In this document: positions 15,189 to 24,012 of the stretch, one piece after another
Layout: every line of letters starts with the position of its first letter
Numbering within the stretch: position 1 is the stretch's first letter
Assembly: GCA_012518265.1 (NCBI GenBank)
Contig: JAAYST010000103.1
Span: forward strand, 1-34,246
Direction: 5' to 3'
Length of the DNA: 34,246 nt
From: Candidatus Methanofrustulum fimipullorum
Lineage (GTDB): Archaea; Halobacteriota; Methanosarcinia; Methanosarcinales; Methanosarcinaceae
Notes under the pieces: generated by a model
What the model saw: only the letters and a program-made list of their open reading frames with translations
Database searches by the model: none
What the model was told of the DNA's origin: nothing
Made by a program: the position numbers and the translations under genes

Positions 15189-16832
15189 TTATTCGGTAAT
15201 AATTTTTATATTTGCAGGCATTTTAACAACGCTTCCGACTTTCAAACCGGCAATTTCCAGTATTCCCTGTTCGGCCGCAACATCTATAAGACGTTGAGTT
15301 ATAACACCGTCAAATACTAACGAATTTACTTTTACATCTCCTCTTTTAAGACGGTTCGTTAAATCCCTTACAGGGATTTCTTCTAAAATTTCCTCATTGT
15401 TTCCTATCAAGCGTGCAGACATCGTGCCTTTTAACTCATCCAAATTCTTTTCAATAAACGATTTTTCAAAAATTCCTTCATCTACAATATCGTCGTCAGT
15501 TTCAGCATCGTACCCATCGTATTGTTCCATGTGTTTGCTGCGCAGTTCCGTTTCAAACTCTTGCTTATCTTGATATTGATTGTCTTGGTATTGTTTTTCT
15601 TGATATTGATTATTTTGGTATTGTTTTTCTTGATAGTGATTATTTTGGTATTGTTTTTCTTGATAGTGATTGTCTTTGAATTGTTTTTCTTGATATTGTT
15701 TTTCCGGGAATTGCTTATCTTGATATTGTTTGTCTCGGAATTGTTTACCTTGATACTGTTTTTGATATTGTTTTATTTCTTGCTCTTCGTATTGTATTTC
15801 TTTTTCGTATTGTTTTTGTTCTTGTTGCGTTGTTTGTGTCTGATTTTCGTTTCCCTGCTTTTTATCTTCCATACGACTTCGAAGATTCGCTTTTCTTATG
15901 TCCGGGATTCTTTTAGGAGATTTTTTCTCCATAAAACGCGATGCGATAGTCGCTTTATTTGAGCCGGGGGGTTGTTTTACGGTTCTTAACGGTCTTGTGT
16001 AAGAAATTCCGTTTCTTTCAGCATATTGTTCAACAGGCAATTTTCTTCTAAGCGCTTGTATTATTTCTTTTTGAACAAGGTCTTCAACAGCTTTTCCGTC
16101 AGGCGGCCGTGCAACAAAATCCACTTTCGCAACTTGCAAAAGCTCACGTATTATAAGCTCTCCGCCGCGGTCGCCGTCAGTAAATACGGTTACGTTTTTC
16201 TTCGTTTTGGTAAGTTCGGCAACTTCCGGCGGAACACTTGTTCCTCCAACACTAATCGTGTTCTTAATTCCGTATTTTAAAAGATTTATAATATCTGCGC
16301 GCCCCTCAACTACGATTAAGGAGTCCGCCGTATAGTTCGGTCCTGCAGGGATTTTTGTTTTTCCGTAAGTTGTAACTTCTTCAATTCTTACAGATTCTCT
16401 AACCAAATCCGCAATTTCCTGAGATTCAAGCAAATCATCGTCAAACATTGACGAATATATTGTTTTTGCACGCTCGATAATATTTGCCCGTTTCGATGCA
16501 CGAACATCTTCTATTTTCGTTACTTCGACTTTTGCAAGGCAAGGCCCCACTCGTTCTATAGTTTCAAGAGATGCGGCCAAAACTGCAGTTCTTACTTTAT
16601 CAAGTCCGGACGGTACAAATATATTTCCGCGTGTTTTTCCCGCTTTTGAAGTAGTCATTACTTCTATGCGACCTATCCTTCCCGTTTTCTGCAATTCTCT
16701 CAGGTCAAGGTCTGAACCCAAAAGTCCTTCCGTTTGACCGAATATGGCACCAACGATGTCCGGTCTTTCTATGACACCGTCAGCATTGATTTTAGTATGA
16801 ATTATATATTTAGTTGTATCAGAACTTTGCAT
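15189..16832 (-). CDS. dnaG: Archaeal DnaG-type primase with a Gln/Tyr/Lys-rich repeat insertion
   Basis: Archaeal DnaG, a TOPRIM protein with primase activity that also associates with the RNA exosome in studied species. The archaeal N-terminal domain covers 1-165. The TOPRIM domain has the conserved Glu176 in [11 protein letters not shown] and the DxD pair Asp219/Asp221 in TDGDRGG. After about 320 the conserved core ends; residues 339-424 are tandem QYQEKQ-type repeats, and the typical C-terminal domain follows (about 440-547). The ATG at 16832 is preceded by a GGAG ribosome site 9 nt upstream; an upstream in-frame start at 16865 would add 11 atypical residues. It heads the likely operon with the following two genes. 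The insertion makes it longer than typical archaeal DnaG proteins. Confidence 0.94.
   Translation of the reverse strand: MQSSDTTKYIIHTKINADGVIERPDIVGAIFGQTEGLLGSDLDLRELQKTGRIGRIEVMTTSKAGKTRGNIFVPSGLDKVRTAVLAASLETIERVGPCLAKVEVTKIEDVRASKRANIIERAKTIYSSMFDDDLLESQEIADLVRESVRIEEVTTYGKTKIPAGPNYTADSLIVVEGRADIINLLKYGIKNTISVGGTSVPPEVAELTKTKKNVTVFTDGDRGGELIIRELLQVAKVDFVARPPDGKAVEDLVQKEIIQALRRKLPVEQYAERNGISYTRPLRTVKQPPGSNKATIASRFMEKKSPKRIPDIRKANLRSRMEDKKQGNENQTQTTQQEQKQYEKEIQYEEQEIKQYQKQYQGKQFRDKQYQDKQFPEKQYQEKQFKDNHYQEKQYQNNHYQEKQYQNNQYQEKQYQDNQYQDKQEFETELRSKHMEQYDGYDAETDDDIVDEGIFEKSFIEKNLDELKGTMSARLIGNNEEILEEIPVRDLTNRLKRGDVKVNSLVFDGVITQRLIDVAAEQGILEIAGLKVGSVVKMPANIKIITE
15561..15818. repeat. 15/30-bp tandem repeats encoding the Gln-rich linker of DnaG
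   Basis: Units on the plus strand read TTGATA(T/G)TGATTATTTTGG or TTGATATTGTTTTTC-like alternations, giving a 30-bp (10-codon) higher-order period. The best conserved copies are at about 15570-15690. The encoded decapeptide is close to [10 protein letters not shown]. Confidence 0.88.
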
Positions 16833-17703
16833 GGTTCTTTTCTCCAGCGGACAAAAGAGACACATTAAAAAAATGAAGATTGTTCAAACCAAACTTTGCA
16901 AATTCCGTTTATTTCGAATACTTCAACTGAAATTACGAATTCGGTCGTAACTAATCCGATTACGATTGATACGATGTTGTCGTAAATAATTGATTAAATT
17001 TTAACAGCCGTTAATTTATAACAATTAACCCGAAATTGTGCTGTATGCAGTTCAAATTACCCTATTAATGCTAAACGATTGTTATGTTTTTGTATAGTTT
17101 TTATGAATATTTCAAATTATTGTATTGTATCCGCGCTTATTATCTTTTCTATTTTTCTGTTTTTATTTTTTTTCAGTTTTTTAGTAAGGAATAAGTATAA
17201 TGTATTACATTTTTAGTTAATGTTTTTTATTTAAACGGGTACTTAATAACTCGATTCGTTAATTCATTTCTAATTGTGATAATATGATTCTATAATTTTG
17301 ATTTATGATTTTTTTAACCATTACGGCAATATGCGCAATTCGAAATAAATAGAGATTTCTTTATTTCCTAATGTGGGTCATCTGCTATCCTTTTAGTATG
17401 AATTTGTAATTTTTAATTAATAATTATATTTAATAATAATGATTTAATAATAATGATTTAATAATTGAATTGTAGTATATTTATAAATTGTAGTATATTT
17501 ATATTATATACTTTGATAAATATGATATTTTAATATGAAATTTTAATTTTGATAAGTGTGATATATAGATTAAACTTATAGAATAAATAAATTTAATGAA
17601 CATATTAAGTTTTTATTAGTTTATAACTTTTACTATAGTTTATAACTTTTACTAAAGTTTATAACTTTTATTATAATTTATAACTTTTACTATATTTTCT
17701 ATT
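16833..17703. other. 870-bp gene-free spacer between kptA and dnaG
   Basis: No ORF with coding character, tRNA or strong hairpin was found on either strand. The dnaG-proximal part (16870-17100) is less A/T-biased and may hold the dnaG promoter or a diverged remnant. A weak stem GAAATAAA/TTTATTTC lies at 17342-17367. From 17430 on, direct repeats dominate: TTAATAATAATGA (three), ATTGTAGTATATTTATA (two) and the 19-bp array at 17618-17693. Confidence 0.55.
17618..17693. repeat. Four tandem 19-bp repeats just downstream of kptA
   Basis: Units at 17618, 17637, 17656 and 17675 read AGTTTATAACTTTTACTAT with one or two changes per unit. The array ends 10 bp from the kptA stop codon. No inverted symmetry, so it is not an obvious terminator. 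Confidence 0.88.
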
Positions 17704-18324
17704 TTAATCCGTCTTTTTAATATAATTTGGCGGAATTTTTCCTGTCAACACTATTTCTTCATTTGCCTGCATGACTTTGTATCCGTTTTCCATAAGTTTT
17801 GCGGCGTCAATTGTCAATACGATAGGCTTTTCCGTATGTATCACACAGACTTCATATGCTTTTTCAACTGTCATGCTCAAATGAACATATTTTTGTTTAA
17901 TCGGTTTTAATCCGTTCTCTAAAACAACGTCAAGCTCTTCTTCGCTTACACCGTAATATGCTTTTGGCAAAGTGTAATCAGGATAATTTAAAACAATATC
18001 GACCGAATGGCCGTATCTTGCTCTGATTTTTCCCCCGTTTTTTTCGTAACGCCTGTTTTTATCTACTTGCAATAAAGCATTCATGTGCTCTTTTTTAAAC
18101 CATCTGTATCTTTTTGAGCACACATACATTAAAGCATTATAACTTACCCAGCCGTCGGAATACATCGAAAGGCCGGCATTTTCAGGAAAATGTCTTAACG
18201 CGCCCGATACAAACTGCCCCAGTGTTTTTTCTTGTTCATCATCCAATACGATTTTATTTTTTTCATTGCAAGCAGGGCAATTATCTTCTTTGGAAAACCC
18301 GTGTACTTCGCAGGAATATATCAC
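17704..18324 (-). CDS. kptA: KptA/Tpt1-family RNA 2'-phosphotransferase with N-terminal zinc-ribbon-like segment
   Basis: The family transfers an internal RNA 2'-phosphate to NAD+. The pattern ALRHFPENAGLSMYSDGWVSY (42-62) with R44/H45 and RRYEKNGGKIRARYGHS (91-107) with R101 are recognisable. The N-terminus has C5, H8, C16 and C19, a zinc-ribbon-like arrangement often seen in archaeal members. Two deviations are notable: the usual YHGT is YYGV (123-126), and the position of the last Arg of the RHRR tetrad appears as Gln144 in KPIKQKYVHLS. Activity may therefore be altered. The start is GTG at 18324 with a GAGGT ribosome site 8 nt upstream. It lies downstream of the mcr operon on the same strand but beyond a terminator hairpin. 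Confidence 0.85.
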   Translation of the reverse strand: MIYSCEVHGFSKEDNCPACNEKNKIVLDDEQEKTLGQFVSGALRHFPENAGLSMYSDGWVSYNALMYVCSKRYRWFKKEHMNALLQVDKNRRYEKNGGKIRARYGHSVDIVLNYPDYTLPKAYYGVSEEELDVVLENGLKPIKQKYVHLSMTVEKAYEVCVIHTEKPIVLTIDAAKLMENGYKVMQANEEIVLTGKIPPNYIKKTD

Positions 18325-18477
18325 TTTGAATAACCTCGCGTTGTAAAATTATAAAATAATGTAAATATAACTGATGAATTTTAAGATTAATTTTAGGCAC
18401 TTTAAATATCGGAAAATATTTGTAATAATCGGTATATGTTTTTTTTATATTTTTTAATCGTAAAAAACCAAAAAAAA

Positions 18478-18501
18478 AGGAGATGAATAAATTCATCTCC
18501 T
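18478..18501 (-). terminator. Terminator hairpin of the mcr operon
   Basis: Perfect 10-bp stem AGGAGATGAA/TTCATCTCCT with a 4-nt loop, 27 bp after the mcrA stop. On the minus strand it is followed by nine T residues. Confidence 0.85.
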
Positions 18502-18528
18502 CGGTTTTTTTAATTTTTCAGACAAAAA

Positions 18529-20244
18529 TTATTTTGCTGGAATGATTAATGATCTTTCACCTGCAGGTTCGAACTCTCTGAGTGCACCGCGGCCGAATTC
18601 ATATCTCGGTCTGGTGTAGTCAAACGGCAAGAGATCGTCTGCAAATGCGACTTTAATCAACGGGTTGAGCGCAAAGGCGTCTCCTCTTCCGGAGTGTGAT
18701 GCCATTACGATACCTGCATATCCGCCTTGGTGACCTACGTTCATTGCGTAGTTCGGATAGTTCGGTCCTCTAAGTTCACCGATAAGTCCTTCGTCACCTT
18801 GGAATGAACATACGTTTGAAGCACCGCACTGGTCTTGCAAGTCGTATCCGTAGAATCCGAGACGTCCCCAACCTTCTTTGTGCAAGTACATTGACAAGTA
18901 CCATCCGGAAAGACCGGCGTTACTGTTTCCTGTTGCAAGTGCTACTGCACATCCTGCAGATGCTGCAAGAGATGTTGCTCTTTGTGAACCTCCGAAGTGG
19001 TCTTCAAGAGCGGACGGGTATTTCTCGTATTGTTCCATTCCGTAGAGTGTTGATTCGGTTGCAATGTCTTCAATCAAGTCGAGTGTCGGTTTAAGTTTGT
19101 TTTTAGTTCCGACTTTTGCGGCTTGGTTGTATTTTCTGTTAACATAGTCTGCTGCATAGTACAAGTTGTTGTCGAGAATATCGTCAGTGTAACCTGCTGT
19201 TGCATATTGTGTGAATCCTACACCACCTGACATGTATGAACCGAGCCAGATTTGGTCGTACATTACACATCCTGCGCCTACTACTTCCAAAGCAACTCTT
19301 GCCGGGTCATCCGTAATTACACGGCCGGTTTGGATAATATCGGAAAGGTGTCCAAACGGAACTCCTCCGGGTTCGTTGGGTGCTCTTACACGTCTTGCAG
19401 GAAGCATGTCTCCCATGTTGATTGAACCTGCGTGTTTTGCAGCGTATGACAAGTCGGCTACAGCCGCTTCACCGGCACACATGTTGTATGCGGAAATAAA
19501 CGACATACCGATTTGCATTGCAGCCCATCTGCTTGTTTGTCCACCGTCTGTAGATCTGATTACGATTGTCGGAATGTGGAGTGCTTGCCATGTTGAGTTT
19601 CCTACAGCTGCTTTCAATTGTTCTGCCTGGTCTTCAGGGAACATTTTGTTGATGTCGATTAAGAACTGTTTGTCGATTTCATCTGCAAGGTCGTCGTTTC
19701 CTGTAAATACTTTTACGTAACAGTCGTCTACGAGTGATGGGTGACATTCAACCATCATTTCTTGAACTACTGCTCCTCCGGGGAGTGAGTGGTTAAGGTT
19801 TTCAAGGTAGTTGTTGATTGTCTCAGGCGTAACTTCTTTACCCAATCTTTTTTCAAGGGTTTCGTGCGCCATGTCCATGCTTACAATCGTTGTTCTTTTA
19901 ATGTCGTCAACCATTTGTTGCATTGCTGTGTTGTTTACATAGTGCAAGTCGTCAGGGTCGACTACAAGGTCGGTTCCTGAAAGTCTGTACGGTGTAATAC
20001 ATCTTTGTCCCAACGGAGCACCTGTGTGCATCATCGGGTTGTAGCCTACGAGACCTCTCTTTTTCGCGATCTCTTTTCCGGCTTTAATCATTTCTCTTTT
20101 TCTTGGACTTTGTTCGGGACCCAATCTGTAGAATTTTTGCGTTTTGGATGTAATGTCCGTTCCGCCTTGTCTGTTGTCTCCATAATCTGTTCCGAATTTA
20201 ATTTCCATAGATTTCTTAAATCTTTCAAATATATCTTGTGCCAT
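18529..20244 (-). CDS. mcrA: Methyl-coenzyme M reductase I subunit alpha
   Basis: Catalytic subunit of the enzyme that releases methane from methyl-coenzyme M and coenzyme B using nickel cofactor F430. At 571 residues it is full length. The axial nickel ligand is Gln161 (GGAVVQEMM). Positions that carry the known modifications are all present: His271 (methyl-His), Arg285 (methyl-Arg), Gln421 in GGSQRA (methyl-Gln), Gly466 (thioglycine) and Cys473 in [10 protein letters not shown], with Asp471 between them. [20 protein letters not shown] is the classic family signature. ATG with a GGGAGA ribosome site. It is last in the operon, 14 bp after mcrG, and is closed by the hairpin at 18478-18501. Confidence 0.99.
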   Translation of the reverse strand: MAQDIFERFKKSMEIKFGTDYGDNRQGGTDITSKTQKFYRLGPEQSPRKREMIKAGKEIAKKRGLVGYNPMMHTGAPLGQRCITPYRLSGTDLVVDPDDLHYVNNTAMQQMVDDIKRTTIVSMDMAHETLEKRLGKEVTPETINNYLENLNHSLPGGAVVQEMMVECHPSLVDDCYVKVFTGNDDLADEIDKQFLIDINKMFPEDQAEQLKAAVGNSTWQALHIPTIVIRSTDGGQTSRWAAMQIGMSFISAYNMCAGEAAVADLSYAAKHAGSINMGDMLPARRVRAPNEPGGVPFGHLSDIIQTGRVITDDPARVALEVVGAGCVMYDQIWLGSYMSGGVGFTQYATAGYTDDILDNNLYYAADYVNRKYNQAAKVGTKNKLKPTLDLIEDIATESTLYGMEQYEKYPSALEDHFGGSQRATSLAASAGCAVALATGNSNAGLSGWYLSMYLHKEGWGRLGFYGYDLQDQCGASNVCSFQGDEGLIGELRGPNYPNYAMNVGHQGGYAGIVMASHSGRGDAFALNPLIKVAFADDLLPFDYTRPRYEFGRGALREFEPAGERSLIIPAK

Positions 20245-20258
20245 TTATGTCATCTCCC

Positions 20259-21020
20259 TTATTGGCTCTTTTCGACACCCGGTTTGAATCCATATTGAGT
20301 TCTTTGTTGGAATACTCTGTGCACCCATTCGATTGTTTCCGAATCGGTTCTGTACGGAACGTTGTCTACACGGTATATCGTTGTTCTTTTTTCAAGCTCT
20401 TCATCCGACATCGGTTTTCCAAGGCTTACTTTGCGGTCAAGCGGTATTGCTACTTGGTTTTTGTCCATAATGATGACATCGCCGTCTTTTTTAGTTCTGT
20501 CAAGCATGTCAAACATTACTCCGTCTTCTTGAAGTCTGATAGAGTGTCCGTGAACCGTTGCACCACGTATATGGGATCTTGACGGGCAGCTCATGCTTGT
20601 TTCAAGTTGGTCTTTTGCAATAAGCTCCATGTCTCTTTCACGTGCTTCTACAATTTGACGTCCTGAAAGTGTTCCGGGGTCTACACCTCTAAAGTTGATT
20701 GCGGCGTAGTATGATCTGACGTACGGAACTGAAGGTGAGTTGTACATCGAATCTACAAATTGAACGTATCTTATACGGTCCCCTGCTTTTGCTCCGGGTG
20801 TGGGCTCAACGAGCTCTCTTACCGGGCATGCAGGTTCTTCCATTTCTGCAAGCGGCGGGTGTGTGCTCGGGTAATCGCTTCCCGGTGCACGGTGTCCGAG
20901 AATTGCAGTCAAATCTTCGTCTGAAATTTCTCTTAATTTTTCTAAATTGTGGCCCATTTGCTTTCTTCTGTTTTCAGCAACAGATGTAGTTCCTGGGTAA
21001 TATTGCGGTTTATATGCCAT
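20259..21020 (-). CDS. mcrG: Methyl-coenzyme M reductase I subunit gamma
   Basis: Third structural subunit of the alpha2-beta2-gamma2 enzyme. Begins MAYKPQYYPGTTSVAENRR and contains the family sequence LGHRAPGSDYPSTHPPL and SCPSRSHIRGATVHGHSIRLQEDG. Length 253 is normal for the family. It lies 17 bp after mcrC and 14 bp before mcrA, consistent with translation as part of one polycistronic transcript. Confidence 0.98.
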   Translation of the reverse strand: MAYKPQYYPGTTSVAENRRKQMGHNLEKLREISDEDLTAILGHRAPGSDYPSTHPPLAEMEEPACPVRELVEPTPGAKAGDRIRYVQFVDSMYNSPSVPYVRSYYAAINFRGVDPGTLSGRQIVEARERDMELIAKDQLETSMSCPSRSHIRGATVHGHSIRLQEDGVMFDMLDRTKKDGDVIIMDKNQVAIPLDRKVSLGKPMSDEELEKRTTIYRVDNVPYRTDSETIEWVHRVFQQRTQYGFKPGVEKSQ

Positions 21021-21037
21021 GTCTTTAAACTCCTTAA

Positions 21038-21643
21038 TTATTCTTTAATCCGGCCTAATTCTCTTTTAGTTTTTATAATAATCTCGCTAAGTTTTTCTCT
21101 CGAACAGGCTTCGCCTCGTGCAACACCTGTTACAATATCTACGATCATTCCGTTTGATATTGTTTCTTCTTCTTTCGGTTTAACATAGCGTGTTTTAATT
21201 CCTACATTTGCAAAATCTTCGTAGTCTACCAAAGCTTGGCTGATTATAATTACAGGTATGTCAATTCCTCTAAACATTTCTTCAGCTTTTCGTACAAAGT
21301 GATTTCGTACGTTTCCGAAGTGTATTATAGCCAATTTGTGCATGTTTATTTGGTCAACTTCTTTCGGATCTATTCCGAAAGTTCCCATCGTTCCCGAGTC
21401 TGGATATCCTGTTCCTGCATACAATACAAGAACGCCTGTTTGTACATTCTCTCTTCTTATGGCAAATGTAATTTCGCATACAGGCTTTGTTATGTGTCTT
21501 CTGCCCGACCCCATTGTAACAACGACAACATCAAGCTGTCCTGCTTGCGACAATGTTCCGGCTCTTGCAAGACTTCCTCCCGTTCCGTGACCGGTTCCGA
21601 GACGACAATCTACTACCTGTGTGTTTCTGTCAAAATTTAACAA
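21038..21643 (-). CDS. mcrC: Methyl-coenzyme M reductase operon protein C
   Basis: Accessory protein found in the ATP-dependent MCR activation complex of studied methanogens. Begins DRNTQVVDCRLGTGHGTGGSLARAGTLSQAG, the typical start of McrC, and continues with VVTMGSGRRHITKPVCEITFA and LYAGTGYPDSGTMGTFG. Only a TTG at 21643 can serve as start: the codon before it is a stop, no ATG or GTG occurs in the following stretch before the conserved region, and a GTGA ribosome site is 6 nt upstream. The gene thus overlaps the last 7 bases of mcrD, which suggests translational coupling. Length 201 is normal. Confidence 0.95.
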   Translation of the reverse strand: MLNFDRNTQVVDCRLGTGHGTGGSLARAGTLSQAGQLDVVVVTMGSGRRHITKPVCEITFAIRRENVQTGVLVLYAGTGYPDSGTMGTFGIDPKEVDQINMHKLAIIHFGNVRNHFVRKAEEMFRGIDIPVIIISQALVDYEDFANVGIKTRYVKPKEEETISNGMIVDIVTGVARGEACSREKLSEIIIKTKRELGRIKE

Positions 21644-22143
21644 TTATTATCACTCTTTTTCTGTTCTATGAACTTTATATTGTCAACAGACGCTTTCGGG
21701 TCCGACATTCCGATCAACAAATCGTCGGCATCGGGTCCCATTTTCGCATAATCGACAACAGTTGAATGCTTCTTGAAAAAAACTCCTTCATAATATTCAA
21801 ACGGAAACGGAAGAACGTTTTCACATTTCTCTTTGATTTTATCGGCAGTTTCTTTATTGTAAACTTCAACATACAATTTGCTTAAAGTTACATTGATTTC
21901 GACTTCCTGTCCGCCGATATTCAATGTTTTTTTAAGATGATGCTGTACTTTTTGGCCCTTTCCGGGTCCGTACCCGACAACGGCTGGAATACGTGAGCCT
22001 TGAATTAATACTCTGCGAATGTTTCCGCAATTATATATTTCCGTTAAAAGTTTTTCACTCGTTTCCGGATTCAATATTCTCTGCGGAACTATTTGTATCT
22101 GAATCATTTCGCTTTCTGATATTTCTTTTGTCGGATTTTGCAT
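21637..22143 (-). CDS. mcrD: Methyl-coenzyme M reductase operon protein D
   Basis: Accessory protein of MCR assembly; in other methanogens it associates with the enzyme lacking its cofactor. Recognised by IQIVPQRILNPETSEKLL, NIRRVLIQGSRIPAVVGYGPGKG and the C-terminal VDYAKMGPDADDLLIGMSDPK. At 168 residues it has normal size. ATG with an AAGGT ribosome site about 11 nt upstream. It lies 31 bp after mcrB, in the standard mcrBDCGA position. Confidence 0.96.
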   Translation of the reverse strand: MQNPTKEISESEMIQIQIVPQRILNPETSEKLLTEIYNCGNIRRVLIQGSRIPAVVGYGPGKGQKVQHHLKKTLNIGGQEVEINVTLSKLYVEVYNKETADKIKEKCENVLPFPFEYYEGVFFKKHSTVVDYAKMGPDADDLLIGMSDPKASVDNIKFIEQKKSDNNC

Positions 22144-22174
22144 AATAAATTAGACCTTCTTTGAATTTTTATAT

Positions 22175-23479
22175 TTAGAGTGCTCCTGCTACGGCTTTCA
22201 ACGGTTCTCTGAACTCGTCAATTGTGCCGAATACGTCTCCGATAATTGCGGATGTTGCTTCAATTGTGAACATTTGTGTTCCTGCGTCAAGCGCACATGC
22301 GGCAGACACACACGGCATTGCAAAGCCTCTTGAGTGTCTCGTTACAACGTGGTTTCCGTTAAATATACCGGGTCCTCCACCACCATAGATTGAGTGACTG
22401 AAGAATGAGAAACCTACAGATGCACCTTGGAGCTTTCCGTAGTCTACACCGGGGAGACCGGTTTCTTTTTCAAGTATATCGTTGAAGTACAACATTGTTG
22501 CTGCTACACCTTGTGCGGCACGTGCGGAACCTACGTTTACCATTGTTGCTGCAAGTGTTCCTGCTGCTGCGTATGCGTTCCATTTTGCAACATCGTCGGC
22601 TGCATAGAATTTGTAGCCGGACGGGCCTACTTTGTCTACGTGAATTACTTTGTCTTCGATTGCTCTTGTGACTGTAGATTCAATTACGGATCCGATTGTT
22701 CCGGATTTTCCGTTTTCTTTTACCATTTCGTAGACCATGTTGTTTGCGTTAAGACCTTGATATGCAAGTCCCAAAAGTTGGTGTCTTTCAAATCCTCCGA
22801 TTGCACCGCCCATTTCAAATATACTGGTTTGTTCGTAAATTGATGAGAGTGCCGCAGCGTTCATTGCGTTTCTTCTTGTGATAGCCGCTACGTGGTTTGA
22901 CGTGATGTTTCTCATAGAGTATCCGAGACCTTCGTTTCTTGCCGGGATGTCTATAATTGCTTTTATCGGACTTCCGGACATACCGATTGTTTGCGGATAA
23001 CTTCCCCAACATGCACCTTTGACTACCATTGAGTCATACATATCGGTGTCATATATGTCTAAAATTGCTTGTGTAAATGCGGCTGCGCTGACTGTCATTG
23101 AAACGGTCGAGTCGGCTGCATATTTAACTCTTGATTCCGGCAATTGTACTAAAATTTGTTTTCCGCCGGATAAGGCTTCTACGACAGTGTCGTCCCCTTC
23201 TTTTACTTGTACGAATTCTTTAACTGCATCTACGATTGCACCATGGTTTTCAACCAAGTTATAGTTTAATGTTCGTCCAAGAATCTTTTTCTTTCCACCA
23301 CCGAGTGAACCGGTAGCTATAGCTTTTTCAATTGCGCCAAGATTTACCGCGACAGATCTTTTTGTATCCATAATAATTTTTTGGATAGCTTTGTTTCTTG
23401 TCGGGGCGAGATCTTTAATATTAACGTTGCTCTCTAAAAGTTGTCCTCTATCGCTATAGAGATCGACTGTATCAGACAC
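22175..23479 (-). CDS. mcrB: Methyl-coenzyme M reductase I subunit beta
   Basis: Beta subunit, which contributes to the coenzyme-binding channels. Recognised by VDLYSDRGQLLESNVNIKDLAP, YPQTIGMSGSPIKAI, the glycine-rich GGAIGGFERHQLLGLAYQGLNANN and SHSIYGGGGPGIFNGNHVVTRHSRGFA. Length 434 is typical. The start is GTG at 23479 with a perfect AGGAGG ribosome site 7 nt upstream, the strongest in the window, as expected for a very highly expressed operon. It is the first gene of mcrBDCGA. Confidence 0.98.
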   Translation of the reverse strand: MSDTVDLYSDRGQLLESNVNIKDLAPTRNKAIQKIIMDTKRSVAVNLGAIEKAIATGSLGGGKKKILGRTLNYNLVENHGAIVDAVKEFVQVKEGDDTVVEALSGGKQILVQLPESRVKYAADSTVSMTVSAAAFTQAILDIYDTDMYDSMVVKGACWGSYPQTIGMSGSPIKAIIDIPARNEGLGYSMRNITSNHVAAITRRNAMNAAALSSIYEQTSIFEMGGAIGGFERHQLLGLAYQGLNANNMVYEMVKENGKSGTIGSVIESTVTRAIEDKVIHVDKVGPSGYKFYAADDVAKWNAYAAAGTLAATMVNVGSARAAQGVAATMLYFNDILEKETGLPGVDYGKLQGASVGFSFFSHSIYGGGGPGIFNGNHVVTRHSRGFAMPCVSAACALDAGTQMFTIEATSAIIGDVFGTIDEFREPLKAVAGAL

Positions 23480-24012
23480 GATGTATCCTCCTAATTTCTA
23501 AAAATCCATTTTGAATAAATACGATATTTCTTTTTTGAGAATTTATTTAAGAATTAATTTTACATTTTTTTACATCTTTTATCGCATAAACGTTTTTTTG
23601 TAATCAGTGCAATAAAACCGGATGTAATTTATATTATTTCTATTAATTCTATTTTTAAAGCACTATAATTTTTTAGTTCACACTTTTATTATATTCTTTA
23701 TGCATATTTAAAATTCTCAATTTTTGTATCAATTTATTCATTTACTAATTAGCTCATTTTATACTTAAACCTTTTGAAGATTTTTTATATTCTTTTTCAT
23801 TTTTTTATTTTCAAATCGGCAGCACGCTCTTTTTTAAGAAATCGTGTTACTTATGTATACAAGTAGTGCTATTGTCCATGTATAAAAGTAAATAGAATTT
23901 ATTTCCTTTTTTTTTGTTTTTATGTTTTCATTTTATATTTTCATTTTATATTTTCATTTTTTGTTTATTTATTTTATATTTATTTTATATTTATTTATTT
24001 ATTTATTTATTT
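23480..24012. other. mcr leader and promoter region; gene-free
   Basis: About 530 bp between apgM and mcrB, both on the minus strand. A TATA-like AATAATATAAATT at 23626-23638 (minus strand) predicts a transcript start near 23605 and a leader of about 125 nt. The apgM-proximal end (23910-24012) is simple sequence: repeated TTTTCATTTTATA and then TTTA tetranucleotides. No ORF of coding character was seen. Confidence 0.5.

Noticed and set aside
15522-15962. Leucine/isoleucine-rich plus-strand ORF resembling a membrane protein
   Set aside because: It is the complement of the Gln-rich repeat of dnaG; hydrophobicity is an artefact of T-rich codons.
17704-18324. kptA as a sixth gene of the mcr operon
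   Set aside because: The strong terminator hairpin at 18478-18501 and the own ribosome site of kptA after a 204-bp gap argue for separate transcription.
19211-19720. 169-codon plus-strand ORF
   Set aside because: Lies wholly antisense within mcrA, has no ribosome site and no recognisable features.
22427-22843. Cysteine-rich plus-strand ORF of 138 codons
   Set aside because: Antisense shadow of mcrB; the composition results from reading highly conserved glycine/alanine codons backwards.
23480-23640. Riboswitch in the mcr leader
   Set aside because: A leader of about 125 nt is likely, but I saw no strong conserved stem or known riboswitch core; sequence is almost all A/T.
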